In this document: piece after piece, positions 49,871 to 62,719 of the stretch
How positions within the stretch are numbered: the stretch's first letter is position 1
Layout of the letters: the number at the start of each line of letters is the position of its first letter
NCBI GenBank assembly: GCA_943737045.1
Contig: CALSFV010000215.1
Span: 868,001-932,000, forward strand
Origin: Parapristionchus giblindavisi
Taxonomy: Eukaryota; Nematoda; Chromadorea; Rhabditida; Diplogasteridae
DNA length: 64,000 bases
Direction of reading: 5' to 3'
The notes under the pieces: model-generated
Seen by the model: only the letters and a program-made list of their open reading frames with translations
Databases searched by the model: none
What the model was told of the DNA's origin: nothing
Program-made: the position numbers and the translations under genes

Positions 49871-50409
49871 TTTGAGACGCTCAAATTGCAATGGTATTGT
49901 GTAGTCAGAGACGTGTAAAGTGATTCAGTATATTTCCTCACTAAATTTCATACCAGTCATACCTGGACCGATCCGTTCTTTATTCAGGATGCTGTATTTG
50001 TTCCATCTCATATTTGGATTTATCAAGCAATTGCTGACGTATTGAACGATGACTTCATGTGTTATCTCTATCTTTTTTTCTACATTGTCTTTCATGATTC
50101 GAAAATTCGAAATTTAAAAATATACATAGATATAAAATAAAATAATAACATGTAAAATAGAATTTTTTAATATTCGAAAAGGGTCAAGTTTATTTTTATT
50201 TAATTCTGAAGAACGTTTCAATAGCTGATCAGAAGACGATGAGAATAATTTAGAAGTACCCCTTGTATGGGATCTAAGCACGCACAGGCTAATCTGTCGT
50301 TTAGCGGCAACCATTCCCTCCCCAATGGTTATGTGCTTTATAAAGGTTAAACTATTAATTCTTCTATTGATTTCGATTGCTAGTTATAGTCAGTGGCCGT
50401 ATTCAAGAA

Positions 50410-50510
50410 ACGTTTTCCGTTAAAATGTGACGTCATTATCGCAGACGGAGGCCTTTTCCGAAAATCCTCCGTCTACGTTAATGACGTCACATTTTACCGG
50501 AAAACGGTTT
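50410..50510. repeat. Palindromic element with TGACGTCA arms
   Basis: AACGTTTTCCG.TAAAATGTGACGTCATTA at left is inverted at right, with an inner CAGACGGAGG/CCTCCGTCTACG pair. The flanking CAGTGGCCGTA resembles the end of the element at 63685. TGACGTCA also matches a CRE site, probably by chance. Confidence 0.7.
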
Positions 50511-50583
50511 TCCCCTATACTTTACCGCATGATCAAGTTTCCTTTTCGGGCGATTTGATCAGCGTCGAAACCGTAAATATTAA

Positions 50584-50694
50584 GGGAGCGTAACCTCACT
50601 CAATGGTCTCTTCGACGGTCTACGCTCTCTCATTGTTGGAGAACAGAGAAATAGTATGCCCAATGAAGAGGTCAATAAGAGAGGTTACGCTCCC
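50584..50694. mobile_element. TTAA MITE (GGGAGCGTAACCTC ends), copy 2
   Basis: Same family as 43560-43672: GGGAGCGTAACCTCACTCAA at left, GAGGTTACGCTCCC at right. TTAA is intact on the left (50580-50583) but altered on the right. Confidence 0.85.
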
Positions 50695-51464
50695 TTTATA
50701 TAGTTGTGTAGAGAAAAACAACAAGAAATAAGAATGAAACAATATATTCTAACAGGGGGTGAGGTGAGGTTCTTTGCAATATTGCTTTGAAAATTATAAT
50801 ATTATCAGTAAGTAACTTTACAATATCAATTTTACTTCCAATAGAAAATAAAAAATATAGGAGCGCCGCCGCGTGCCATGACGATTCGCCTTTAGACAGG
50901 GCGATCGAGCGGGACTGTAGACAATATATACCTCGGAGGAACCGGAATAGTACTGCAACCAAGTGGAAAACTCAAAATATATTTCTTTGTTCTCGGGCCG
51001 CCTTTATAGAGAAAAAGTGACTCAACATTTTTCTGCATGAAAATGGGAAGAAATTAATAAATACTATGGAAATTCCAACTTTTAAGCAATTTATGAAACT
51101 ATACTGTTAGTCTTGTATAATACATACTAATAAATTCCTACACTATGCGGCGTGCTCGAAGAATTTCATTCATGCTCATTGTGAGGATAAAGTTTGTGAT
51201 ACCAGAGAAGGAATTATGGTTCGTTCACGATTTTGATCCTGGGGAAGTGAACCCCTTGAATCCCTGGAATTTGACCTGAACGAGAGGTTTGTAATTGGTC
51301 AAGATACATCCAATATCGATACAAATTGGATTATTTTATCACAGTATCATCTATATAAACATACTAAAAAATAAAGAGGAACGGTTGACTGCGAAAAAGT
51401 TATGACTGAAAACCCAAAATATGATAGAATATTGGCCAGCACTGTACAACAATTTACACAAGTA

Positions 51465-52920
51465 CAGTACCGTGCAAAAGTCCGGCCCCAAAATTTGAAT
51501 CGCTATAACTTTCTTCGTACTTGACCGATCGGCCCCCGGTTTGTTTTATTAAATAGTGTAACTATTGGAGAAATTTTGTATGTTATTGATTATTACCTAT
51601 GATGATGAAATGATTTCATCATTATTGAAATGCCGAGGTGCGATCGTAAAAATAGGTTTATTCTCAGGTAGATTTTTTCTATTAGTCCAATTTTTTTATG
51701 AGGAACGAACAACTATCGGTGAACGTTTTAAGCCATTAACCACGTTGCTTGCATATCGCTCCGAGGAATTAGCTAATTTCGCCCGATCCATCAAAATTTC
51801 GTAAAAATGTCATAACTCAGTCTGTAGTTGAGTTACGGGCCTCAGATTCAACAAGTATTATCATATGGTCATAGGGCACCACCATGCCAATTTCAGAAGG
51901 ATTCCGCTTCTTGAAGAGAAAATTCGAAAAAATCCCATACCATTTTTTGGGCATACGGTATTTCCCAGCCGGTTTTTTCTAAAAATCTAAAAATTTAGTT
52001 CGATGTGCCCAAACATCTACCTAACACATCTACAAAGTGGCGAGATTACAGGAGCTCAATTATGACTTAGCCCATACAAATACCATTGACAGTCAAAGTG
52101 GAAATATACGAGAAAAGAGACAGATGAAAAAGGTGGAATGTCCAATAGTGGAACTAAGTTGAGGATACTTGTAGGAAATGTGCTTATTAAACACTTGGTT
52201 CAAAATCCGATCGAAATTGATTTGAAATACTGGGTTATTGACCCGTAATAATTCTCCATAACGAACGAAATTAGGTTCCATCCACTTTGACTGCCAATGG
52301 TATTTGTATGGGGTAAGTCGTAATTGAGCTCCTGTAATCTCGCCACTTTGTAGATGTGTTAGGTAGATGTTTGGGCACATCATACCAAATTTTTAGATTT
52401 TTAGAAAAACCGGCTGGGAAATACCTTATGCCCAAAAAAAATGGTATGGGATTTTTTTCGAATTTTCTCTTCAAGAAGCGGAATCCTTCTGAAATTGGCA
52501 TGGTAGTGCCCTATGACCATATGATAATACTTGTTGAATCTGAGGCCCGTAGCTCAACTACAGACTGAGTTATGACATTTTTACGAAATTTTGATGGGTC
52601 GGGCGAAATTAGCTAATTCCTCGGAGCGATATGCAAGCAACGTGGTTAATGGCTTAAAACGTTCACCGATAGTTGTTCGTTCCTCATAAAAAAATTGGAC
52701 TAATAGAAAAAATCTACATGAGAATAAACCTATTTTTACGATGGCACCTCGGCATTTCAATAATGATGAAATCATTTCATCATCATAGGTAATAATCAAT
52801 AACATACTAATTTTCTCCAATGGTTACACTATTTAATAAAACAAACCGGGGGCCGATCGGTCAAGTACGAAGAAAGTTATAGCGATTCAAATTTTGGGGC
52901 CGGACTTTTGCACGGTACTG
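51465..52920. mobile_element. Tc1-like foldback element, copy 2
   Basis: A 1456-bp element with ends CAGTACCGTGCAAAAGTCCG and complement, TA on each side (51463-51464, 52921-52922). Arms of about 0.6 kb are nearly identical to each other, closer than in copy 1 at 32440, suggesting later insertion or arm homogenisation. Same family by sequence throughout. Confidence 0.92.
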
Positions 52921-54300
52921 TATATAGTTCCATTTTAAATGTCTTTTGTACATGTCATTGTATAGTAATACTTCTCTTGTGACGGGTACAATTAAGGGTG
53001 TGGCATATTTCGAATCCGTGCAAATCACATTTTCCAGTTTTCAATTTAAAATAATCATTTTGTACCATTCGCAGGGATCATTCTCAAATTCGATGTCCAA
53101 AAGAGGAAAGAAGATATTGAATGGACTACACCTTTCACCACCAAGTGCACATATTATGCATACATGTATTCACTGTAAATGGATATAAAGTTCGACCATA
53201 TTATTTCATTCCATAGTCATTACGAACAGTATAGCTTTCCGTTAAGCGTTGCAGACCGTTCATTGGACATGGCGTCACACGCGTGGGAAGAGTAATTAGC
53301 ATGAAAACATACCCCCTAGGCTTACTAGTTAGCGTATTACGCTAGTGACGTCATTTTTTTGTCGAAAAAAAGGTTTTCGTTCATTGATACGGTATCAGGC
53401 AACGATAATGGGAAATAGGAATTGCGAAATCATAAATCCTGTGCACTACTTTGGAACACGGGACCAGAACACCGGTCCGAATCCAAAAGGATTCGGAAAA
53501 ATGAACACGAAGGAAATGGTATTTTACACTAGACTTTTATACCATACTTTTGGACTGGTTCCGTTTTCTGAAGTTGTGCCAAATCCTCATCAATGAAGTG
53601 AGAATGTTATGGACTGTGTATATCATTACATAATTTAACAACAAGCCCATGAATCTTGACAAATCGTTTAGAGACATAGACATTGGCACGTCTTCTGTCT
53701 ATGATCACTAAAAGAACATTCAATTAAGGAAGAAACAGTGTATTCTATCACTGTTTTGATTCAATTAACACAGTTGAAAACAACTGTGTTAAAAAAAGGT
53801 TGTTGTCGGAGTCTATGCATCTCCCATCATCACTTTTATGGAAAAAAATAATAATAAATAAATTTATTAACCATGCTTTAATCATGAGCGAGTTTTAATG
53901 CTCTTCCAATTCCAAAGTAAATTAAACTTATGACATACAATAATCAAAGAGTCTACTGTGTCGAATGTGTCGAACTTGTGATATTATAGAAAAAGAAGTT
54001 GTTCCTTTTTTTTAACATTATCATATAATTAAAATGTTGCAAAACAAAAGATCAGTAGACTATTACGGGTAATATAGTAATCAAAGTTTATAAAATCGTT
54101 GACTGGAAGAAAAACAGGAAATTGCATTCAAAATAGCAAGATTTTCGATCGATTAAGTACGGACGAACTTGGTATTATATATATATATGAAATGCACGAA
54201 ACAACGATTACTCCATCTACTTGATCATTTCTCAAATAAATCTATTGAGTGTTTTGACATTATATTCTTCTATCAGTTACTGTAAGATCTTCAGGGAGCG
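52921..54300. other. Intergenic upstream of P450 gene 2
   Basis: AT-rich; the only protein-like frame is 53408-53596 (separate entry). Confidence 0.5.
53408..53596 (+). CDS. Unrecognised 62-residue reading frame
   Basis: From ATG 53408 the frame encodes GNRNCEIINPVHYFGTRDQN, KGFGKMNTKEMVFYTRLLYH and FSEVVPNPHQ, with normal amino-acid balance in an AT-rich setting. The frame is open upstream to 53345. It could be a last exon or a transposon fragment. No domain or partner exon is found. Confidence 0.28.
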   Translation: MGNRNCEIINPVHYFGTRDQNTGPNPKGFGKMNTKEMVFYTRLLYHTFGLVPFSEVVPNPHQ

Positions 54301-56604
54301 ATGTTTGCCATAGTATTGGCTCTTCTGTTCATTCTTTTCTTGTATGCTTTGCATCATCGAAATCAGATAATTGAATTGGCTGAACTTGCATGGAAGGCAT
54401 ATTTCGCTCTATCTGAAATTCCAGGTCTGAAGACTAATTTTTTCGGATTGAAACCATTTTGTATTTCAGTGATATAATTAGTTTACGTTTACAATAATTC
54501 CACTGTTCAGTGAAAAATAGCTTTGTTACAAACTTTTAGATATATGTTATTAGTTAGCAGTTTTCCGAACTCAAATGCACGAGATCAATAATTTTAGCAT
54601 TTTGGATTTCATTCGCCTTCAAGAATACTTTTTCAGGGCCTTCAAATCTTCCCTTAATTGGCTCCGTACTAGACTTCAAATGGAATGAAATCGGTACGTG
54701 ATTTTAGTTACTTCACTCATTTACCACAAAATGATTCGGTATTGAAGTCCTTCTCCTGCCTTGCAGATTTCTCATTTCAATTAGAGAATTATCTATCTGA
54801 ATACGATTTCAATCTCCAGAACCGTAAAGGAATGATGAAAGTATGGCTTGGACCTGTTCCAATTGTAGCCCTTCTAAGAGCAGATCATGTAAAGGTTCGA
54901 ACTTCCTCTTACATGAAAATAAATATTAAGAAAATTATTCGCTACTTCCTTTGCAATAAAACGAATTTGGTGATTTCATATTATATATAATATATATAAT
55001 ATGTGATATATAAGCTTTTTTTTGTCATACATCACGAAGATGTTTCAGCAAGTAAAAAAACGATATATACGAAGAAGATTTGCACAAGAAATAAAAATAA
55101 AAATTTGGAAAAATTTGGGAGAATATACAATGGAGAAATAGGGAAGGCTTGAATATTAATATATGTAAATATCTCTCGAGTGATCAGTCTCAGAATCAAA
55201 TCTTTAAGAAATTCAGACTCTTCTGGAGAGCTCGACATTGATAACAAAATCTGGATTATACGGACGAATGATTGATTTTATAGGAACCGGTCTACTGATC
55301 AGGTATATTGTAATGATGAAGACAATATCCCATAAGAGGAGTGTGTTCCTTTTATCATCGATCTATGATAAATATTAATGAGAGATATGAAGACAGTTAT
55401 TTTGGATATATTTCAGTACGAACGAAAAATGGTTTAAAAGACGTAGAATGATAACTCCGTCATTTCACTTTAATATACTCAAATTATATCAAGAGACGAT
55501 GGCTAGACACTCAAAGGTTTCAAAATATTTATATTTATGTATTGGCTTAAAGATGGAGATAGAGAATGTCAGGGAAAATCTGTCACATATCGTTTATGAA
55601 ACAGATAAGAGATATGCAAGAAATTGGTAAGGTCATTCATCCCTTGGCGCAGTGGTAAAAGTGCGGACTATCTAGCGAGTGTTCGAAAACTCTATCTTTC
55701 CAATTTTCGGAAATTCACGTCTATGGCTGTTCGTCCAAGAGTGGTTCATTCATGATTCTAGCAATCAATAAGCTGAATTAACAAAATGTTGATAGGTGAA
55801 TGGACGCGCTAACTTCTCGCATATCTTTGCACAAGAGAGAGTATGAACTTTCCCGGGTCTCCATCTTTAATATGAGAAAGACTTTGTGAATTTGCACCTA
55901 AACTACCCTACATTTTATTAATTTTTCGCTTTCTTTTTGTTAAAAATAAATTTATACAAAATCAAATCCGTAAACACTGCATTCTTTGCATGATATAAAA
56001 TTAGCTTGCAGATTCTGGCAGATCAACTTGAGTGTGAAGCCGATTCCGGCAGAGAGTTCGATATTTATGACTACATCAAGAAATGCACATTGGATATTAT
56101 TTGTGGTGAGAATATATTGTATTCGGGAATAAGATTAACAAATGCTATATCACGCTCGTATCATTTTAGTTAAAATCACAGTTCTGTCATACACTAAACA
56201 TTGGCAAAGATTTTTTCATGAATTTTAAAAAGCAAATTGACTGGTCTCTCCTACAGTGAATTTTCATTTAAAAAATACCTTGTAACGATCGTGCGAAATA
56301 CATAACATCTTTCCAGTAAATTAGTACCCATAATTTTCGGACAACTGTGTTATGGTTTTTAATTGTTTTTGTTCTCAATTCTTGTTTCATTTTCTTTAGC
56401 CATTAAAAGTACTTGACATTCATGACACTTGCGCTCAATATTCTGGAAGTTTTTTTTTTAAATTTCTACATCTCCTTTGTAGAAGCCGCAATGGGTTGCC
56501 ATCTGAATACACAGACTGGAGGAAATGCATTCTATGTTGAGACGATTAAGAGATTAACGGAACTGTCATGGATTTACCTTCGGTATGATCATCAATGATG
56601 TTAC

Positions 56605-56635
<31 letters not shown>

Positions 56636-59600
56636 CTGTACATCCCAAGATGTGACAATCCAAAGATAACATAATACGTGCAAAACATTTCAGATTCCCA
56701 TATTTATGGTTTCCACCTTTATGGTACTTGACCGGATTGGGTTTTGAATTTGATCGACATGTGCGAACAGCAACAACTTTCACCAAAAAGGTAAGCCTTT
56801 CTGCCAGTATTTTTTTCTAATACTTCTCTTGATTTTGGATGATTCATGCAAGACGAAAAGAAATGATAGCAGAAGGATTATTGGATGAATCGCAATACGA
56901 AGTAGAAATTGTGAGTTCATTTAGTTATGCAAAAACATTCTATAAATATGGATCATCTTTATGGTTAGCTATACAATAATGAAGAAAAATTAAATAAAGA
57001 GCTATACGTAGCTTAATAAATGCAACCAAAATGAAGTGAATCTCTTTTGAGCACAAGAAAGGCAAAGTATCGTTTCTCGATACATTATTGTTAGCACAAA
57101 AAGCGAATGAATTGAGTGATGAAGATATAAGAGAAGAAGTGGATACATTTATGATGGCAGGTTAGAATAATTTATTGAAGCAATCCTGAACTAAAGAGTA
57201 TCATCACTCAAAATGGTCGCAATTTGTTCGTGTGGCCTCACCTTTAACTGATTGACATTACATCTTGTTGGCAACATTTGTGTCAGTGAAGTGAACATGA
57301 TTTGTAATCTGTGCAACTAAAAATACTACGCTTATTTCTGTCTGAATAAAAATAATTATTTTGTATATTGATAATATACAAAATAATTATTTCTATAATC
57401 TAATTTGTTTTGTAGGGCAAGAAACAACAGCTGCATCTATTGGATGGACTGTATGGTTCATTGGACAGCACGAAGATTATCAGGTTAGTAAAAGATTCTG
57501 GTAAAGAATGTGATTTTATTTTATTTATTTTATCATACATCAAAATTATGCGAAAACATTGAAACAACAAGTAAATGAGAGCGTGTGGGTAAAAAACGAG
57601 TAATGAGGGGAAGAGGGGAAGTGCAGATCGTAAATGGACTGTGTTGTGTATCAAAGATCAATTGTTTAGAAACAAGTCCAAGATGAATTGGATGAGATAT
57701 TCGGTGGAGATATGGATCGAGAACCAACTGATAATGATCTGAAACAAATGCATTTCATTGGTAGATGCATCAAGGAATCATTAAGGTAGGAATATACATC
57801 ATTCCAGTATAGATTTGATCATATTCCGAAATTTTTGAAATAAGAGAATTATCTTGTGAACTTTGAGTCTCTCGATCTTACATAAAAATACAGGTGATTT
57901 TTCGTCCCTTTGTCATATTTCAGATTAGCTGCTGCTGCTCCGATTATCGCTAGATCTCTAACTCATGACTTGCAAATTGGTAAGTATACACAGTCGTTAC
58001 TTTGTAGATTCACTCATTTAAAAATTATTTTAAAAAATGGAATTGTTCCTTGATTGGCTGGTGAAAAAAATTGCCAAAAAATGGCAATGAACCAAAGTAT
58101 CCGTGTAGATAACAATATCCTAGTATTATAACGAAATATGGTGAAGGAGAATGAATCGATACATTACAAACATTACATTAATTTCATTTTCCAGGCGATA
58201 CAACACTTCCCAAAAATCTGACAGTGGTAATTTCTCCGTGTGGAACTCATAGAGATCCTACGGTCTGTGTATTTTGAATTTTGGCTGAGTTTGAGTAAAG
58301 GTTCTACATGTTTTTTAGACTTGGGAACGTCCCAATGAATTTTATCCTGATCATTTTCTACCAGAGAAAGTAGCGGCACGTGATCCATTTGCCTACATTC
58401 CATTCAGTGCTGGACCTAGGAATTGTGTGGGTAATAACGATTTTTATTATATCCATATTAAGAGGCATGTTCCGTAAGACTCGATCATATTCGACCACCC
58501 CGGACACGTTGCGCTAGCAATGAGAACTTGGGGTCCATACTTGGGTGTTAGGAGTGTCACCAGCCTTTATTACACAAAACAGTAGAAATTTCCTGTTTGT
58601 GCCCTCAGGCTATAAGAAAAATTAATTTAAGCGCGAAAACGTTTAAAAATTATAATTTCTCAAATTGTTGAGATAAAGTCTAAATACCATTTGCGATGCG
58701 TCTAGGGTGCACATACCTTGCTAATTCACTATTAGCATCGAATGCGCGTTGATTCCTAAACCACTTTTTTTTACTCAAAATTTTGGTTTTTTCGGACAAA
58801 TTATAGCTTGTTGTAGATTGCTGCAGAGTTTTTCGACTAGGTATTGTACCCTAAGCAATTCTGCATCGATTTCACTTAAAACTGGGCTCTTCACGATAGA
58901 TCCAGTTCTCGAATTTTTCGATCGAAGTTTCGTCATCAATGGTTTTCCCGAACAAATGCTGTATTTCCCAAACGATTTGTACGGAATTGTGGTCTACTCA
59001 AAGTTTCGAGGTGAGACGAGTAATATGACACAAGAAGCCCATCACTTGGATCAATTTGAAAATTTCGATTTTCATGACCCCGGGGTCATGGTCCGAAAAT
59101 TTCAAAATTTCTCAAGTTTGAAATGTTTTCGTTTATATTTCTTATTGTGAAGTACTAATGATGTGGATAATATTCAGCCAATACTCAATGGCTGATCTCT
59201 CCTTTCAACAATTTTTTGAAAATTTTCATTCTGATTGCGTGCGAAAAATCAGAATTGTGTTTGAATCGGTTTCCAACTTGCTTTCTGTAACATTCTGTCA
59301 TAGTACTTTGCAATGTACACAGTCAATATGAAAATCGTTGATTTTCGAAAATTCATATTTTTTTACCATGACCCCGGGGTCATGGAAATCGATTTTTCAA
59401 AAGTGAGCCGAATGCCGGGATTTCAGTTCTACTATGTTTACTCATCATGAAACTTCACATTGTCATTGTCATTTACTCATTGTCGCAGCATTTGAGTCGA
59501 AAAACTGCAATATTTTAGAAATTTTCCGTGAAAGTAGGCACTCAAATTGAATTGTTTTAAATTTTCGAAAATAAACTATTTTCATATTGATTATGTACAT

Positions 59601-61139
59601 TGCAAAGTACTATGACAGAATGTTACAGAAAACAATTTGGAAACTGATTCAAACACAATTCTGATTTTTCGCACTCAATCAGAATGAAAATTTTCGAAAA
59701 AATGGTTGAAAGGAGAGATCAGCCATTGAGCATTGGCTGAATATTATTCACATAATTAGCACTTCACCATAAGCCACATAAATGAAAACATTTCAAACTT
59801 GAGAAATTTTGAAATTTTCGGACCATGACCCGTGAAAATCGAAATTTTCAAATTGATCCAAGTGATGGGCTTCTTGTGTCATATTACTCGTCTCACCTCG
59901 AAACTTTGAGTAGACCACAATTCCGTACCAATCGTTTGGGAAATACAGCATTTGTTCGGGAAAACCATCGATGACGAAACTTCGATCGAAAAATTCGAGA
60001 ACTGGATCTATCGTGAAGAGCCCAGTTTTAAGTGAAATCGATGCAGAATTGCTTAGGGTACAATACCTAGTCGAAAAACTCTGCAGCAATCTACAACAAG
60101 CTATAATTTGTCCGAAAAAACCAAAATTTTGAGTAAAAAAAGTGGTTTAGGAATCAACGCGCATTCGATGCTAATAGTGAATTAGCAAGGTATGTGCACC
60201 CTAGACGCATCGCAAATGGTATTTAGACTTTATCTCAACAATTTGAGAAATTATGATTTTTAAACGTTTTCGCACTTAAATTAATTTTTCTTATAGCCTG
60301 AGGGCACAAACAGGAAATTTCTACTGTATTGTGTAATAAGGGCCGGTTACACTCCTAACACCCAAGTATGGACCCCAGTTCTCATTGCTAGCGCAACGTG
60401 TCCGGGGGTGGTCGAGTCTTAACGGCCATCTCTCTTAAAGAGACAAAAAATAATATAAGCTAAACAGGAAAAATACCTCTAACCAATATATTCAGTCAAC
60501 GCTCAAAACTTAGAATGATAGTGATTCATCGCACGAATCGAAGGACATATTTGATATTGATTCCCGATATGTTTAAAGCTCATTATGAAAGTACAACTTT
60601 CAAGGCATGTAGAGAGTACCCATCCGATTTGCATACTTGCTCTCTCATTTTCTCATTATCCCTTACGCTAGTTACCATATAATATACAAAAGCCAACATG
60701 CTTATCGTGGCGGGAGTCAGTTATGCCAACTCAAGGGTCTCCTTCTTTAAAGGTACACCCCCAACTTTACTTGAAACTCTCCGCTCTGGCACCACTATCT
60801 CGCTCCTTTTATCTGCAAGAGAGTGTAGCCAAAGCGGAGGGTCAAATTATCTCGGAGTGTGTCGTTAAGGATCGAGAGATTCCGAATAATATGATATCTT
60901 ACATCTATTTTAGGTCAAAAGTTTGCACTATCCGAACAAACGACGGTAATCGCTTGTATATTCAGAAGATATCGAGTGGAGACTGTAGAACCACATCCGG
61001 GAAATAGAGGATTAACTGAGGTTTCATAAAACAACGATATAATATTTCATGTCTCGTATTTTAGATCATCCTAAGGCCAAATAACGGATTCCGCGTCCGT
61101 CTTTTCAAAAGAGAAAAGTTTTACAATGGAAATAATTGA
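54301..61139 (+). CDS. CYP4-like cytochrome P450, array gene 2 (one defective splice site)
   Basis: Seventeen exons: 54301-54424, 54637-54693, 54767-54894, 55217-55302, 55417-55516, 56012-56105, 56483-56582, 56694-56790, 56839-56910, 57052-57160, 57416-57483, 57670-57785, 57924-57979, 58195-58262, 58319-58430, 60914-61020 and 61065-61139. Fifteen have exactly the lengths of gene 1. The product would be about 522 residues: anchor [32 protein letters not shown]-helix [17 protein letters not shown], and [11 protein letters not shown]. Exon 9 lacks the expected AG: the bases before it are GG (56837-56838) where gene 1 has AG, and nearby AGs are out of frame. Skipping exon 9 would stay in frame (72 nt). 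So the gene is either a recent pseudogene or makes a shortened protein. Intron 15 (2.5 kb) holds a foldback and two MITEs. Confidence 0.9.
55640..55700 (+). repeat. tRNA-derived SINE head in P450 gene 2 intron 5
   Basis: TTGGCGCAGTGGTAAAAGTG (box A) and GAGTGTTCGAAAACTC (box B) with CTTTCCAATTTTC after it, as in the heads at 43705 (minus) and 44283. A piece of M1 MITE end (GGGTCTCCATCTTTAA) follows at 55857-55872. Confidence 0.6.
58472..60425. mobile_element. 1.95-kb foldback element in P450 gene 2 intron 15
   Basis: CCGTAAGACTCGA at left and TCGAGTCTTAACGG at right are inverted ends, and the arms (about 0.85 kb each, to about 59340 and from about 59585) match closely. Each arm contains a frame with [15 protein letters not shown] and [11 protein letters not shown], mirrored between arms. 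Short inverted pairs also lie near CATGACCCCGGGGTCATG at the centre. No transposase. Confidence 0.9.
60516..60746 (-). mobile_element. TTAA MITE, family M1, copy 3 (one end truncated)
   Basis: Reverse orientation relative to 27845-28130; the intact end AACTCAAGGGTCTCCTTCT is followed by TTAA (60747-60750). The opposite end is lost near 60516. It lies in intron 15 of P450 gene 2. Confidence 0.82.
60753..60868. mobile_element. Short hairpin MITE in P450 gene 2 intron 15
   Basis: ACACCCCCAACTTTACTTGA at left and inverted CTCGGAGTGTG at right, with CCGCTCTGGC/GCCAAAGCGG inside. Same family as 46316-46421; a third copy is at 61350-61455 after the gene. Confidence 0.75.
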
Positions 61140-62719
61140 TCATGAATTCATTCAATATTGATATTCATTTGTTTTGTCGTCGAATATTGTAATACTGCCT
61201 CAATTATAATGCAATTTTGAATTAAATCACGACGAGAATAAATTTAATTTGTATATTGATTTCTTTCCAAAATGAAGGCAATTCATATTACAGGTTGTCG
61301 TTCATTCATAACTTCGTCTGAAAATATTGTAAATTATGCTGAGGAACACTAGAGCTAATTTGAAACTCCCCATTCTTTCAATGTTCTTTCACATTCTTTG
61401 TCTACGAGAGATCATTACTAACAATAAAGCGGAGGGTGAAATTAGCTCGGATCCTTTAATCGAGTAATTGGAAAATTGCGTGAAGATGATATGTGGTCTG
61501 CAAATTAAAATATCCTGTAACAGAAAACGTTCCAAATAATGTGACACGATATCTCAACTCCTTAATCGTCGACGCCAGCGAATATTTTAGCGGAGAAACT
61601 GTGAAGACAGAATCAATTTAGGAAAATGTGGTTAAAAAATTCCTTTTGATACGTACGCTTCAATATTTTATCTGTGAACTAACCTAATGACCGAGCTACA
61701 AACATATAAAAAAAGAAGACGAAGGACAATATATCATAACTATACTTATTGACCGTATAAAATACACTTGTTTATTTGGTACGAGAGTAGCCAACCACTC
61801 CCACAAGAGACTTTCTTGTTTTGCATGGTTCAGAAACTATGCCGATCTCTTTTATATATTATATAGCGCGCGGCGAAGGTCAGCCGGGTTAGAGAGAGGC
61901 AGCGGAGAGACAATCGAGAGGCGGGGCGAAATGTAGAAGGCTACATCTCGATCGCCTCTCGATTGTGACTTACGTTGGTTAGCACCATTTGTCATTTTCT
62001 TATGCAAGTACATTTTATACGCACAATATATGTAGTCTAGAGCTCTGCCTTTATAGAGGAGAACAGACGACAAAGAGTATTTCGACAAAGAGTTGAAAGA
62101 CACTATTTTATCGCTCGTATATGATACACAGTTGGAAATAATTTCATGAAAAATTTCTTGATAATTGGGCCTGTATGGCTAATCAATCGAATCATGATAT
62201 ACAACATATCACCTATGTAAAGCGTACGATGTCAATTCGCAATTGACCGCACAGGGAACATGGGAATGACCCGTTATCCATGTATATTTTAGATTTGATA
62301 GTTACGTGAGTTGATCTAAAGATATGGAAGGAGTGTAGGTGTCGAATGGCCGATTTCGTTGTGATAGGTGACAACTATGTTTTCTTCTTTCCTTTTTTTA
62401 TCATTATGACAAACAGATCACTACACTCTTAACACATTACAAAATATAATTCGAAGTTTACAGAAGAACATGTAGACAATTACATGAATAATGAAAGTGT
62501 ACCATTGATCGTGAAGTTCTTGGGCACTTATATGTCGATTACACGAAATAGCGGTTAAATACTCTAGTTGATTCATCATGGCAATAAATGTATCTTTTAC
62601 TCTTTACTTTTTTACTTTTTTAAACTATTTTTTAACTTTAACTTTTACTGTTTTTTACTTTTACTTTTATTACTTTTTTTTAAATTAACTAACAATTTCA
62701 AAATCCAGGATTGAAAGCT
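61140..62719. other. Intergenic between P450 genes 2 and 3
   Basis: Contains the hairpin MITE at about 61350-61455 and a GC-richer palindromic patch at 61905-61965 (CAATCGAGAGGCG and CGCCTCTCGATTG). TTTAC/TTTTTAC repeats lie at 62590-62680 just before gene 3. No gene seen. Confidence 0.55.

Larger units (their letters stand above)
49871..51464. other. Intergenic with two short palindromic elements
   Basis: Holds the palindrome at 50410-50510 and the MITE at 50584-50694. No coding exon seen. Confidence 0.5.

Noticed and set aside
50410..50510. TGACGTCA as a CRE enhancer
   Set aside because: Both copies are the arms of one palindromic element with no gene near.
58749..59150. 133-residue plus-strand frame as a gene
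   Set aside because: It lies in a foldback arm and is mirrored on the other arm, with no start context or conserved domain.
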